In this document: piece after piece, positions 8,654-16,449 of the stretch | Layout: each line of letters opens with the position of its first letter | Numbering within the stretch: the first letter of the stretch is position 1 | Source of the DNA: Phycisphaeraceae bacterium | GTDB taxonomy: Bacteria; Planctomycetota; Phycisphaerae; Phycisphaerales; SM1A02 | Assembly (NCBI GenBank): GCA_015709595.1 | Contig: CP054178.1 | Coordinates: forward strand, 1,679,205-1,743,204 | Direction: 5' to 3' | DNA length: 64,000 nucleotides | The notes under the pieces: generated by a model | What the model was told of the DNA's origin: nothing | The model's database searches: none | What the model saw: only the letters and a program-made list of their open reading frames with translations | Position numbers and translations under genes: made by a program

Positions 8654-9583
8654 GTGACAGAAGATGTGCTCGACATGATGATCGGCTCGACCGTGAAGGC
8701 CGCCGACCCCAAGGCCGCCAGGGAAGCGTTTGAGAAGGCCCAGCAGCATGAGCGGGCCGGGGAGCGCTACCAGGCCATCGAGCACTATCGACGGGCGGTG
8801 GAGCTGGACGCCACGAAGAACGAATACAAGTTCCGGCTGGCGTTCCACCTCGACCTGGTCGGCGAGGAGCACGAGGCGCTGGCCCTGTACGAGGAAATCG
8901 CCAACAACCCCTCGCCTCCGCTCAACGCGCTGCTCAACCTGGCGGTGATGTACGAGGACCGGGGGGACATCAACCGGGCCGAGAAGTGCCTGCGGCAGAT
9001 TCTGGACACGCAGCCCACGCATCCGCGGGCCACGCTGTACATGAAGGACGTGCTGGCCTCGCGCAACATGGTCTACGACGAGGAGCACGTGCGCGACGTG
9101 GCCAAGCGCAACGCCCTGCTCGACACACCCGTGACTGACTTCGAGCTCTCCGTCCGCGCCCGCAACTGCCTCAAGAAGATGCAGATCCGCACGCTGGGCG
9201 ACCTCCTGAAGGTCACCGAGGCGGAACTGCTCTCCTACAAGAACTTCGGCGAGACCTCGCTGGTCGAGATCAAGGCCATGCTCGCCGCCAAGGGGCTGAA
9301 GTTGGGACAGGGGCTGGAGGGCACGGGCCGCATCCGCCGGGAGGTCTACGAGGAACTCAAGGGCAAGGCCCCCGAAGCGGTGCTCAACAAGCCGATCTCG
9401 GTGCTGGACCTCTCCGTCCGCGCCCGCAAGGCGCTGCAGCTGCTCAACATCCAGACGCTCGGCGACCTGGCCACCCGCACCGAGGCGGAACTGATGGGCG
9501 TGAAGAACTTCGGCGCCACTTCACTGATGGAAGTGAAGGAGAAGCTGGCCCATCACGGGCTGCAGTTGCGCACGCTGGATTGA
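8654..9583 (+). CDS. TPR protein with two RNA polymerase alpha-CTD-like domains
   Basis: A 309-residue cytoplasmic protein starting at GTG 8654 behind AGGGAG. Residues about 20-130 are TPR-like (ERYQAIEHYRRAVELDA, then LNLAVMYEDRGDINRAEKCL). Residues about 157-215 read ELSVRARNCLKKMQIRTLGD, then TEAELLSYKNFGETSLVEIK. Residues about 249-305 read DLSVRARKALQLLNIQTLGD, then TEAELMGVKNFGATSLMEVK. Both blocks carry the alpha-CTD hallmarks: L S.R....L....I.T..DL, then TEAEL...KNFG..SL.EIK. In RNA polymerase this domain binds UP elements and activators. Here it is doubled and fused to protein-interaction repeats without the alpha N-terminal domain. A role in transcription is likely but inferred. A terminator follows at 9669. 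Confidence 0.85.
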   Translation: MTEDVLDMMIGSTVKAADPKAAREAFEKAQQHERAGERYQAIEHYRRAVELDATKNEYKFRLAFHLDLVGEEHEALALYEEIANNPSPPLNALLNLAVMYEDRGDINRAEKCLRQILDTQPTHPRATLYMKDVLASRNMVYDEEHVRDVAKRNALLDTPVTDFELSVRARNCLKKMQIRTLGDLLKVTEAELLSYKNFGETSLVEIKAMLAAKGLKLGQGLEGTGRIRREVYEELKGKAPEAVLNKPISVLDLSVRARKALQLLNIQTLGDLATRTEAELMGVKNFGATSLMEVKEKLAHHGLQLRTLD

Positions 9584-9668
9584 GCGTTCCTCCTGCTGCC
9601 TGCTGCATTCGCGTGAATCGGCGCGGCGGCTTCGGACCCGGTTGTTTCCTCCCGCGCCGTTTCACGAT

Positions 9669-9710
9669 CACGCGTTGCACCGCCGCGTGGATTTTGTGTT
9701 TTTTTTTTGC
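9669..9710 (+). terminator. Probable intrinsic terminator after the TPR/alpha-CTD gene
   Basis: A 6-bp stem CACGCG/CGCGTG (9669-9689) is followed within a few bases by a T-rich run ending in ten consecutive T (9699-9708). Confidence 0.6.
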
Positions 9711-9722
9711 GTTTGGGTCTTG

Positions 9723-9746
9723 CTCTCTCTCTCTCTCTCTCTCTCT
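9723..9746 (+). repeat. (CT)12 dinucleotide microsatellite
   Basis: Twelve uninterrupted CT units lie just after the T-run of the preceding terminator and about 80 bases upstream of the next start codon. Such simple tracts are rare in high-GC bacterial DNA and are prone to slippage. Confidence 0.95.
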
Positions 9747-9828
9747 GATAGTAATGCGCCCTGTCCGGTATGCGGACGTCGCGTTGTACAGCGGGCAGCA
9801 CGCCGGGAGAGCCAGCAACAGGGAGACA

Positions 9829-10167
9829 ATGATGTCAGGGAAGTACGCGATCTGGGGCGTCTGCTTGGCGGTTGGAATCGCAACCAGCGGAAGCACATAC
9901 GCCGATGCGTTTCCGTATGGAATGAATGGTTTCTCGGAGCTGTTTCCTGATGGATACGAGGGTTATCCAGGGGGTCACGACGACAACGATGACAAGCCCG
10001 ATGGTGGCAAGGGCGGCGACGCGGGTGACGGCGCTCCGCCCGGAAACGCGCGCTCAGGCGGCGCTGGGGGGAGTGGATCGAATGGAGCGTCCGCCGGGCA
10101 GAGCGGTGCTTCGGGAGCGGCCGGCAACCACATGATCTGTCAGCCGAGCGGAGGGGGTGGCACGTGA
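9829..10167 (+). CDS. Small secreted Gly/Asp-rich protein
   Basis: A 112-residue protein from the ATG at 9829 (an ATG at 9832 is equally possible), behind a GGGAG ribosome site. The signal peptide (KYAIWGVCLAVGIATSG, cleavage near TYADA) is followed by an acidic DDNDDKPDGGK segment and a Gly/Ala/Ser-rich tail (GGAGGSGSNGASAGQSG). The low-complexity mature part gives no functional clue. Its stop overlaps the GTG of the next gene (GTGA at 10164-10167), so the two are coupled. Confidence 0.55.
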   Translation: MMSGKYAIWGVCLAVGIATSGSTYADAFPYGMNGFSELFPDGYEGYPGGHDDNDDKPDGGKGGDAGDGAPPGNARSGGAGGSGSNGASAGQSGASGAAGNHMICQPSGGGGT

Positions 10168-11573
10168 ATCCACAGAGCCGGGTTGGCATATTCGCTTTGA
10201 TGGCCGTCGTCCTTGTCACTCTGCTCATTCCTGCAACGCCCGCTGCTTCGCAGGTGAATGCGCCAATCATGGAGGACGAACTGAAGCGATACACTCGCTG
10301 GCTGCGTCTCACTGACGATCAAATACACCTGATGAAGCAGTTCCATCAGGAGTACGAGGCGCAAAGCCGAGCGGACGTCTTCGAGGACGCTCGCAACTAT
10401 TGGCAAGCACTCCAGCACCTTTCGCGCCGCGCCGATGGTCGGGTTCCCGGCGCCCCACGAGAGGATCCTGCGACGTTTCTGCATCGCGAGTACGCCATCC
10501 TCGAAGCGCAACGGCTCGACCTGACGCGCCGCAAGACGGAGCTGGATGCGCAGTTCTTCGATGACGTTCGGTCACTTCTGTCCAAGGAGGCGCTGCCTCG
10601 CATGCAGCGCGTTGAACTCGGACGCACACGACTGTTCTACAACCGCTATCGCGGCGGTCTGCCTGGAGGCAACGTCGATCTCATGGAGCTGATCGACTCC
10701 CTGCCGCTCTCTCAGGACGACTACGACCGCATCGAGCGCGGGTTCATCATGGAGTTCGAGCCGCTCTGGGTTGCCGCCGTCGAGCGCCGGATGGAGAACG
10801 ACCGTGCATGCGGCGTGCGATACTTCGAGGTTCGGGCGCTCAGATACCGCCTCGAGTACGGCGGCCTGTCGGAGCAGGAGCAGTCTCAACTGGGCGTGGA
10901 GATTCTGCGACTCAATCGTGAAATTGGAAAGGATAAGATCGGACCGGAACTCATGCTCGTGGATCTGAACGGCCGGTCGATTCCTCAGATTCTCGAACTC
11001 CTGCCCGAAGACATTCGCCCCCTGTTCATGCAGATGTGGCTTGAGACGTCGTATCCGATGGTCTACCCGGACCCGGCCGACGCCGAGGTTCTGTACGCCC
11101 ACGCCTATGAACTCGATGATCTGACGGATGACCAGCGCACAGCCGTCGAATCACTGCACCAACGATTCAGTTGGCATCACGACCTGCTCACCGAGCGCAT
11201 GGCCGAGGCGGTGTTCTTTCGTCGGCGAGCGGGTCTGGCGGGCGACCCGCCTGAGTACGGCACGAGCAGTCAGCACGAGGTGACCGTGCTCAACATCGGC
11301 GAGCAGCGCGAGGTGCTCAACCAGCAGCAGTTGTCGCTTCTGGCCATGGTGCTGACGCCTGAGCAGATGGCTGGCTTCCCCGAGTGGGACTTCAAGAAGA
11401 ACCCGCGCCCCCGCCCGTGGGACTTGACCTACGAGGACCGGCGGAAGGACGCAATCAAGCGCCGACTGCTGGAGTCGTTCCGCGAGCCGGGCGAGTTCGA
11501 ACGGTACGTGGAGAAGCGCCAGCAGGAACTCAAGCAGCAGGAAGAGGAGTGGCGCAAGAAGCACGAGAAGTAA
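10164..11573 (+). CDS. Secreted alpha-helical protein of unknown function
   Basis: A 469-residue protein starting at GTG, overlapping the previous stop by four bases. The N-terminus is a signal peptide (LMAVVLVTLLIPATPAASQ). The rest is highly charged and helical, ending in a Lys/Glu/Gln-rich coiled-coil tail (KRQQELKQQEEEWRKKHEK). No enzyme motif was recognised. The start of the mature region (WLRLTDDQIHLMKQFHQEY) is loosely like the LRLNTAQVETARQAYAAY stretch of the protein at 5567. Both follow small secreted proteins, so they may be distant members of one lineage-specific family. Confidence 0.6.
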   Translation: MNPQSRVGIFALMAVVLVTLLIPATPAASQVNAPIMEDELKRYTRWLRLTDDQIHLMKQFHQEYEAQSRADVFEDARNYWQALQHLSRRADGRVPGAPREDPATFLHREYAILEAQRLDLTRRKTELDAQFFDDVRSLLSKEALPRMQRVELGRTRLFYNRYRGGLPGGNVDLMELIDSLPLSQDDYDRIERGFIMEFEPLWVAAVERRMENDRACGVRYFEVRALRYRLEYGGLSEQEQSQLGVEILRLNREIGKDKIGPELMLVDLNGRSIPQILELLPEDIRPLFMQMWLETSYPMVYPDPADAEVLYAHAYELDDLTDDQRTAVESLHQRFSWHHDLLTERMAEAVFFRRRAGLAGDPPEYGTSSQHEVTVLNIGEQREVLNQQQLSLLAMVLTPEQMAGFPEWDFKKNPRPRPWDLTYEDRRKDAIKRRLLESFREPGEFERYVEKRQQELKQQEEEWRKKHEK

Positions 11574-11607
11574 CCGCGGCGCAGGGGAGCACACCCCGGC
11601 GGAGTCA

Positions 11608-12519
11608 TCAGCCCGTGCGCCCCGTCTCCGCCACTCGCGCCGAGAAACACGACGCCAGCGCCTCTTTCACTTCATCCATGCTCGGGCATTGCTCGCCCAG
11701 TTCACGGGCCATGCTGGTCACGCCGCGCCCCACGAGGCCGCAGGGGATGATGAGGTTGAAGTGGTCGAGGTTGGTCGTCACGTTGAGGGCCAGTCCGTGC
11801 ATGGTGACCCAGCGTGACACGCGCACGCCCATGGCGCAAATTTTGGCGTTGCGGGCGGCGCGATGCTCAGCCGTGGCCACCCACACGCCCGTGGCGGTAT
11901 CGTCTCGATGCCCCTCGATGCCGAAGCGGGCCAGCGTGTCGATGACCACCTGCTCCAAGAGGCGCATGTAGCCGTGCAGGCGCAGGCCGAGCGTGTTGAG
12001 GTCGAGGATGGGGTAGACCACGAGTTGCCCCGGGCCGTGATAGGTGATGTCGCCTCCCCGGTCGGTCTCGCACACCTCCACGCCCGCGCGGGCCAGCATG
12101 TCGGGCGTGGCGACCAGGTGCTGCCGCGCGGTCTTGCGGGCGGAGACGGTGATGACCGGCGGGTCGTGCTCGACGAGGAGCAGGTGCATGGCGCGGGGGG
12201 GCTGGGGAGTGCTGAGTGCTGCGTGCTGGGTGCTGAGTGCCGGGGGGGGTTGTCGGTTGTTGGTTGTCCGTTCTCGGTTCTCGGTATTCGGTTCCGACCT
12301 CTGACCGCTGATGTCTGACTTCTGACCGCTGACGGCTGACGGCTGAGGGCTGACAGCTCCCCACTGACGACTGCCCACCACCGCCTCGTGCAGGTCGCGC
12401 TGGATCGCCAGGGCCTCCATGTAGGGCATCCGCCCGAGGTCGCGGACGATGAGCGACCACGGCTCGCGTGAAGCCGCAGGGGCGGCCGCCGCGTCGGATT
12501 CGATGCCTTCCATCGCCAT
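11608..12519 (-). CDS. lipB: Octanoyl-[ACP]:protein N-octanoyltransferase with repeat-derived insert
   Basis: Transfers octanoate from ACP to lipoyl domains, the first step of lipoate synthesis. The family blocks are RDLGRMPYMEALAIQRDLHE at the N-terminus, RGGDITYHGPGQLVVYPILD near residue 155, ICAMGVRVSRWVTMHGLALN near residue 235, and IIPCGL with the catalytic Cys at about residue 260; Lys is replaced by Cys in the usual KI(A/C)AIG block. The N-terminal block is separated from the acyl-binding part by about 55 residues encoded by a heptad array (12207-12357), which makes the protein about 303 residues instead of the usual 210-250. The start was taken at the paired ATGs 12519/12513; a longer frame upstream is antisense to lpxA. 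It is divergent from lpxA. Confidence 0.88.
   Translation of the reverse strand: MAMEGIESDAAAAPAASREPWSLIVRDLGRMPYMEALAIQRDLHEAVVGSRQWGAVSPQPSAVSGQKSDISGQRSEPNTENRERTTNNRQPPPALSTQHAALSTPQPPRAMHLLLVEHDPPVITVSARKTARQHLVATPDMLARAGVEVCETDRGGDITYHGPGQLVVYPILDLNTLGLRLHGYMRLLEQVVIDTLARFGIEGHRDDTATGVWVATAEHRAARNAKICAMGVRVSRWVTMHGLALNVTTNLDHFNLIIPCGLVGRGVTSMARELGEQCPSMDEVKEALASCFSARVAETGRTG
12207..12357 (-). repeat. Three-block heptad array inside lipB
   Basis: Read along lipB, the array passes through AGCCGTC-type units (12302-12357), then GAACCGA-type units (about 12250-12300), then AGCACTC-type units (about 12207-12240). Every frame on the lipB strand is free of stops. On the opposite strand the TGA in the AGCCGTC and AGCACTC complements falls in every frame. 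It encodes SAVSGQKSDISGQRSE and ALSTQHAALSTPQ. Confidence 0.9.
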
Positions 12520-12601
12520 GCGGAAGGATAGGGATCGGCCGCGCGATTGGCGGAGCAAGCCCGGCTGCCGGATGGTGGGCCTCGACGCCATCGGCCACCG
12601 G

Positions 12602-12650
12602 CTCGGAACCCGGAACTCGGACCCCCCTCGGCACCCAGCACCCATACACT
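12602..12650 (+). repeat. Short heptad array upstream of lpxA
   Basis: GGAACTC-type heptads (12602-12625) run into AGCACCC-type heptads (about 12632-12645), ending eight bases before the lpxA ATG. The block order on this strand is GGAACTC then AGCACTC, as in the larger arrays. It takes up the normal ribosome-site position, and no purine-rich site is seen there. Confidence 0.75.
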
Positions 12651-12657
12651 CAACCCC

Positions 12658-13485
12658 ATGCCGACCATCCACCCCACGGCGATCCTCGAAGGCGACATCG
12701 ACCTCGCCGATGATGTCGTCATCGGTCCCAACTGCGTGCTCACGGGCGCCGCCGGGCCGGTCAAGGTCGGCGCGGGAACCACGCTCATCGGCAACGTCTA
12801 CCTGCACGGTCCGCTCACGATGGGTGCGGGCAACGTGGTCTATCCATTCGCCTGCCTGGGCTTCGCGCCGCAGCATGTGAAGTACGACCCGCGGAAACCG
12901 GGCATGGGGCTGTCGATCGGCGACGGCAACACGTTTCGCGAGGGCGTGACGATCCACCGCGCGTTCGTGGAGGATCGGCCCACCATCATCGGCAGCCGCA
13001 ACTACTTCATGGCCGGCAGTCACGCCGGGCACGACTGCCGAGTGGGCGACGACTGCACCTTCGTCAACAACGCGCTGCTGGGCGGGCACGTGGAGGTGGG
13101 CGACAAGGTCACGATCGGCGGGGTGACGGGAGTCCACCAGTTCGTTCGCATCGGGCGCGGGGCGATGCTGTCGGGCGGCGTGGGGACCACGCTGGATGTG
13201 CCGCCCTTCTTCATGCTCACCGAGATCAACCGCATCGGCGGGCTGAACATCGTGGGGCTGCGGCGGGGCGGGTTTTCGCACGACCAGATCGACGATGCGC
13301 GGTGGGTCTTCCGCATGCTGTACCGGCAGGGCATGACCGTCAGGAGCGCCCTGAATGTGCTGCGTGAACGGGCCGAACGACCGATGGTCGCGGAGTACAT
13401 CGCGTTCATCGAGGCATCGAAGCGCGGCATCTGCACCGCGCGCGGGCGGCGGCGGAGCGTGATGGCGCGGGAGGATGAGGTGTGA
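12658..13485 (+). CDS. lpxA: UDP-N-acetylglucosamine O-acyltransferase
   Basis: First enzyme of lipid A synthesis: moves a hydroxyacyl chain from ACP to the 3-OH of UDP-GlcNAc in the cytoplasm. The 275-residue length is close to the usual 262-270. The N-terminus MPTIHPTAILEGDIDLADD starts a left-handed beta-helix of hexapeptide repeats. The catalytic His is in AGSHAGHDCRVGDD (His at about residue 122, matching E. coli His125). GVTGVHQFVRIGRGAMLSGG and IGGLNIVGLRRGGF are typical of LpxA rather than LpxD. The helical C-terminal domain is present. The start at 12658 gives the canonical N-terminus. Its presence shows that the organism makes an LPS-type outer membrane. Confidence 0.93.
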   Translation: MPTIHPTAILEGDIDLADDVVIGPNCVLTGAAGPVKVGAGTTLIGNVYLHGPLTMGAGNVVYPFACLGFAPQHVKYDPRKPGMGLSIGDGNTFREGVTIHRAFVEDRPTIIGSRNYFMAGSHAGHDCRVGDDCTFVNNALLGGHVEVGDKVTIGGVTGVHQFVRIGRGAMLSGGVGTTLDVPPFFMLTEINRIGGLNIVGLRRGGFSHDQIDDARWVFRMLYRQGMTVRSALNVLRERAERPMVAEYIAFIEASKRGICTARGRRRSVMAREDEV

Positions 13486-13531
13486 TGATGGATGGTGTAT
13501 TGATGATCTGAGGAGGCGAAGTTCAACGAGT

Positions 13532-13598
13532 GAGCCGCGACCGTGAGGGAGCGGCCTTGGCGCGGGTGATCAGCCCCGCTCCCTGACGGTCGCGGCTC
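13532..13598. repeat. 67-bp palindromic element with 23-bp arms
   Basis: The left arm at 13532-13554 and right arm at 13576-13598 are inverted repeats differing at one of 23 positions, with a 21-base loop. The arm begins GAGCCGCGACCGT and ends AGGGAGCGG. It lies between lpxA and the MBL gene and ends 22 bases before the MBL ATG. A related element with the same asymmetric mismatch occurs inside carB (45137-45210), so it is a dispersed family and not only a local terminator. Confidence 0.9.
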
Positions 13599-13619
13599 GC
13601 TTCGGCGCAGGAGTCACGG

Positions 13620-14465
13620 ATGGCCCTTCGATTCTCAGTGCTGGGCAGCGGATCGGGCGGCAACTGCACGCTGCTGGTGATCGGCGAGGGAGACGCCGCG
13701 CGCCGCGTGCTGATTGACGCCGGTCTGTCGCCCCGGGAGACGGCCCGTCGCCTGGAGCGGTTCGGTGTTGCGATTCCCGACCTCGACGCGATTCTCATCA
13801 CACACCTGGATGGCGACCACCTGCGCGAGTCGTGGCCCCGCGTCTGCGCGCGAAACGGAATCCGCATGTGCCTGCATCGCCGCCATGCGAGGCACGCTCC
13901 GTTTCACGCTGAACTGCGCGACCTGCTGATGATCTTCGAAGGCGGGTTTGAACTCGACGGCGGCGCTCTGGTCCAACCCACGCTTCTGGCCCACGATGAT
14001 CTGGGCACGGTTGGTTACGTGATCGAGCACCAGGGCGAGCGGCTGGGTCTGGCGACTGACCTGGGTCGTGTGCATCCCGGGCTCTACGAGCACTTCGTCG
14101 ATCTGGACGTGCTGGCGATCGAGTCGAACTACGACCGTCGGATGCAGATCGAGAGCAATCGCCCGCCGGTGCTCAAGCGGCGCATCATGGGCGGGCAGGG
14201 GCACCTCTCCAACGAGCAGTCGCTGGAGGCGGTGCTGGGCATCGCCTCCCGCTCGCGCCTGCGTCACGTGGTGCTGCTGCACCTGAGCCGCCAGTGCAAT
14301 GACCCGGCGATCATCGAGCGACTCTACGCGGCCAAGGCCCCGGCGCTGGCGCCGCGGCTGGTCATCAGCAGCCAGTTCACGCCGACCCCGTTGCTGGGGG
14401 CGTGCGACCGTCCCTCGGTGCGGGTGGGCGGCGTGCTTCAATCCACCCTGTTTCAGTCATTCTGA
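13620..14465 (+). CDS. Metallo-beta-lactamase-fold hydrolase, YycJ/WalJ-like, altered metal motif
   Basis: A 281-residue MBL-fold protein. The N-terminal FSVLGSGSGGNCTLL, then LIDAGLSPRETARRL, matches the YycJ/WalJ-type hydrolases. LLAHDDLGTVGYVI, GLATDLGRV, IESNYD and GHLSNEQS correspond to that family's later metal-site and signature blocks. The central motif, normally THxHxDH, reads THLDGDH: the second His is Asp. One ligand of the first metal site therefore differs, and activity could be changed or lost. Exonuclease or nuclease activity is known for some relatives. The start ATG at 13620 follows the palindromic element directly. Confidence 0.8.
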   Translation: MALRFSVLGSGSGGNCTLLVIGEGDAARRVLIDAGLSPRETARRLERFGVAIPDLDAILITHLDGDHLRESWPRVCARNGIRMCLHRRHARHAPFHAELRDLLMIFEGGFELDGGALVQPTLLAHDDLGTVGYVIEHQGERLGLATDLGRVHPGLYEHFVDLDVLAIESNYDRRMQIESNRPPVLKRRIMGGQGHLSNEQSLEAVLGIASRSRLRHVVLLHLSRQCNDPAIIERLYAAKAPALAPRLVISSQFTPTPLLGACDRPSVRVGGVLQSTLFQSF

Positions 14466-14605
14466 GGCCCGCCGGCTTCAGCGGCCCTCGTGAACGTCCG
14501 ATGACTCCCGGCCGCCGCGCGGGTGGCGCGGATGTCACGTTCCGCCCCTGATGGGCGGGCGGTCCCGCCTCCTCGTCGGCAGGTTCTGCGAGAGGACCGC
14601 GGATC

Positions 14606-16216
14606 ATGCGCACACGGAATCACAGGGTGCTTTTCGGGCCGGCGGGACTGGCGATCTGGCTGGCCTTGGGCGTCGCGGCGTTCATCTGGTCGGGAGCAGC
14701 CGGCGCCCAGCGACCCCTGGACCGGAACCTGCAAGGGACGCTGCGCGACTGGAAGACGCTGCTGGAGAATCAGCGCGTCGCCCCCTATGTCGTCATCGGC
14801 GACTCGGTATCGTTCCGCAAGGACACCTGGACATGGCACCTGCGCCCGATGCTTGAGGCCCGCTACGGGGTGGCCGGCGACGGGTACGTCGCCTTCAACG
14901 GCTCCTTCGGGCACGAGGATGACGGCACCGTCAACCAGAGGCCCGGCGTGGCCCTTGAGCGATCCGGCAACTGGGCGGTGACCACCTCCGCCTCGGGAAG
15001 CCGCTCGGAGTACGGCGAGCGGTCCGTGGACGGCATCTACACCCGGATCGGAGCGCACGGCTGGGTCGAAGTACGGTTCTACGGACCGGCGGCGACGCTG
15101 CACTACATCCGCGAGCCGGGCGCGGGCGTCATTCGCATCGAGGTCAACGGCGCGTGGGAGGCGGACGTGGATGCTTCGTTGCCGGCCGGTCCGCCGCAGC
15201 TGGGCACGTACACCTTCATGACCGGGCAGGAAGATCCGAACGTGCTGAACGTGGCGCGATTCTCGCTGTTCGGCGCCAGCACGCAGAACCCGCAGTGGAC
15301 GCAGTTGAACGGTCTGTACATGTTCACGGGGAATCCCGGTCCGCTGTACTCGCGCCTGGCGCGGGGCGGCGTGGGGCCTGAGGACTTCCTGCGCTGCGAC
15401 CCGACCATCTTTCAGGACACCCTCGCCGCGCTCGACCCGGCGCTGGTCATCGTGATGCTCGATCGCGACAACCTGCCGGGCTATGGTGCGTTCCTGCAGG
15501 CGCTGGTGCAGCGAATCGAGGCGGCGGTTCCCGATGCCGAAATCCTGCTGATGACGCACCATCATTTCGCCTCCGGACGCGCCTCCGACGTGGACGTCAT
15601 GGAAACGCTGGCCATCTCGCGCGGACACGGCTTTCTCAATATCTTCCACCTGCATCGAGATCCCGCCCACGTTCAGTCGCTGGGCTTCCTCATCGACTCG
15701 GTCCACCTGTCCGGGATCGGCGGAAACTGGTACGCCTCGCGGGTATATGAAGCCATCCATGGGTGGGCCCAGCCCATATCGCTGACGATCGGGCAGGGCG
15801 TCGTCGTGCAGGAGGACATCTACGGTCTGCGCGTGACGGATGACATTCCGTTGCAGGTCAGGTCGGACACGCCGCGTTCCTTCGCCGGCCTGCATCGATC
15901 GATCGTGCGGGCCAGGTTCCGCACCGACGTGTATCAGCCGCAGCGCATCGACATTCGCTACAGGGCGCGTCTGGACCACCACGCGGGACTGTTCCGGGTT
16001 CTGCTCTGGAACTGGCGCACCTCGCGCTTCGAGTCGGTCTCTCACGGACGCCTCAACTCGTCGGACGAGACGTTCACGATTCGCGCCCGCAACCCCGCGG
16101 ATTACGTGAGCCCCAACGGTGAGATCGCCGTCGCGGTGCGGCAGGTGGTGGCCAACCCGCAGAGCGCATTCCGATTCGACACCCTGATTGACGAACTGCG
16201 CGTCCGGGTGCGCTAG
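14606..16216 (+). CDS. Secreted SGNH-hydrolase-like protein, copy 1
   Basis: A 536-residue protein with an N-terminal signal/anchor helix (LAIWLALGVAAFIWSGAAG). The block VVIGDSVSFRKDTW (about residue 65) carries the GDS nucleophile motif, and IDSVHLSGIGG (about residue 370) supplies a D..H pair as in SGNH/GDSL esterases. LVIVMLDRDN and EILLMTHHHF may form the intervening strands. A beta-rich C-terminal domain (residues about 400-536) follows. Substrates of secreted family members are usually acyl or acetyl esters of polysaccharides; none can be named here. It is followed by a clear paralogue at 16450 (same length, same motifs). Confidence 0.72.
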   Translation: MRTRNHRVLFGPAGLAIWLALGVAAFIWSGAAGAQRPLDRNLQGTLRDWKTLLENQRVAPYVVIGDSVSFRKDTWTWHLRPMLEARYGVAGDGYVAFNGSFGHEDDGTVNQRPGVALERSGNWAVTTSASGSRSEYGERSVDGIYTRIGAHGWVEVRFYGPAATLHYIREPGAGVIRIEVNGAWEADVDASLPAGPPQLGTYTFMTGQEDPNVLNVARFSLFGASTQNPQWTQLNGLYMFTGNPGPLYSRLARGGVGPEDFLRCDPTIFQDTLAALDPALVIVMLDRDNLPGYGAFLQALVQRIEAAVPDAEILLMTHHHFASGRASDVDVMETLAISRGHGFLNIFHLHRDPAHVQSLGFLIDSVHLSGIGGNWYASRVYEAIHGWAQPISLTIGQGVVVQEDIYGLRVTDDIPLQVRSDTPRSFAGLHRSIVRARFRTDVYQPQRIDIRYRARLDHHAGLFRVLLWNWRTSRFESVSHGRLNSSDETFTIRARNPADYVSPNGEIAVAVRQVVANPQSAFRFDTLIDELRVRVR

Positions 16217-16449
16217 GCGACCAGTCGCGCGCCGAATCGCCGACCATTCCGGGCTCACCGGCTCGGATTCGGGTGGTCTGGTGCGCGCGTACGCCCAATT
16301 GACGGGAAACTGGAGAAACTGCGGAATACCGGCTGTTCAGCCGGGACCGCGGCCCAGGTTTTCTCAATTTTTCTTGGACTTGGCGCGATCCGCCCGTACA
16401 TTTCGAGTCACCTCAAGAGACCGGCTTCCCGGGAGAGGTTGACCGTGCC

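Noticed and set aside
16374-16402. TTGGAC-17-TACATT promoter-like pair upstream of the second SGNH gene
   Set aside because: Only about half of the -35 consensus is matched. Such pairs arise by chance, and no other evidence supports it.
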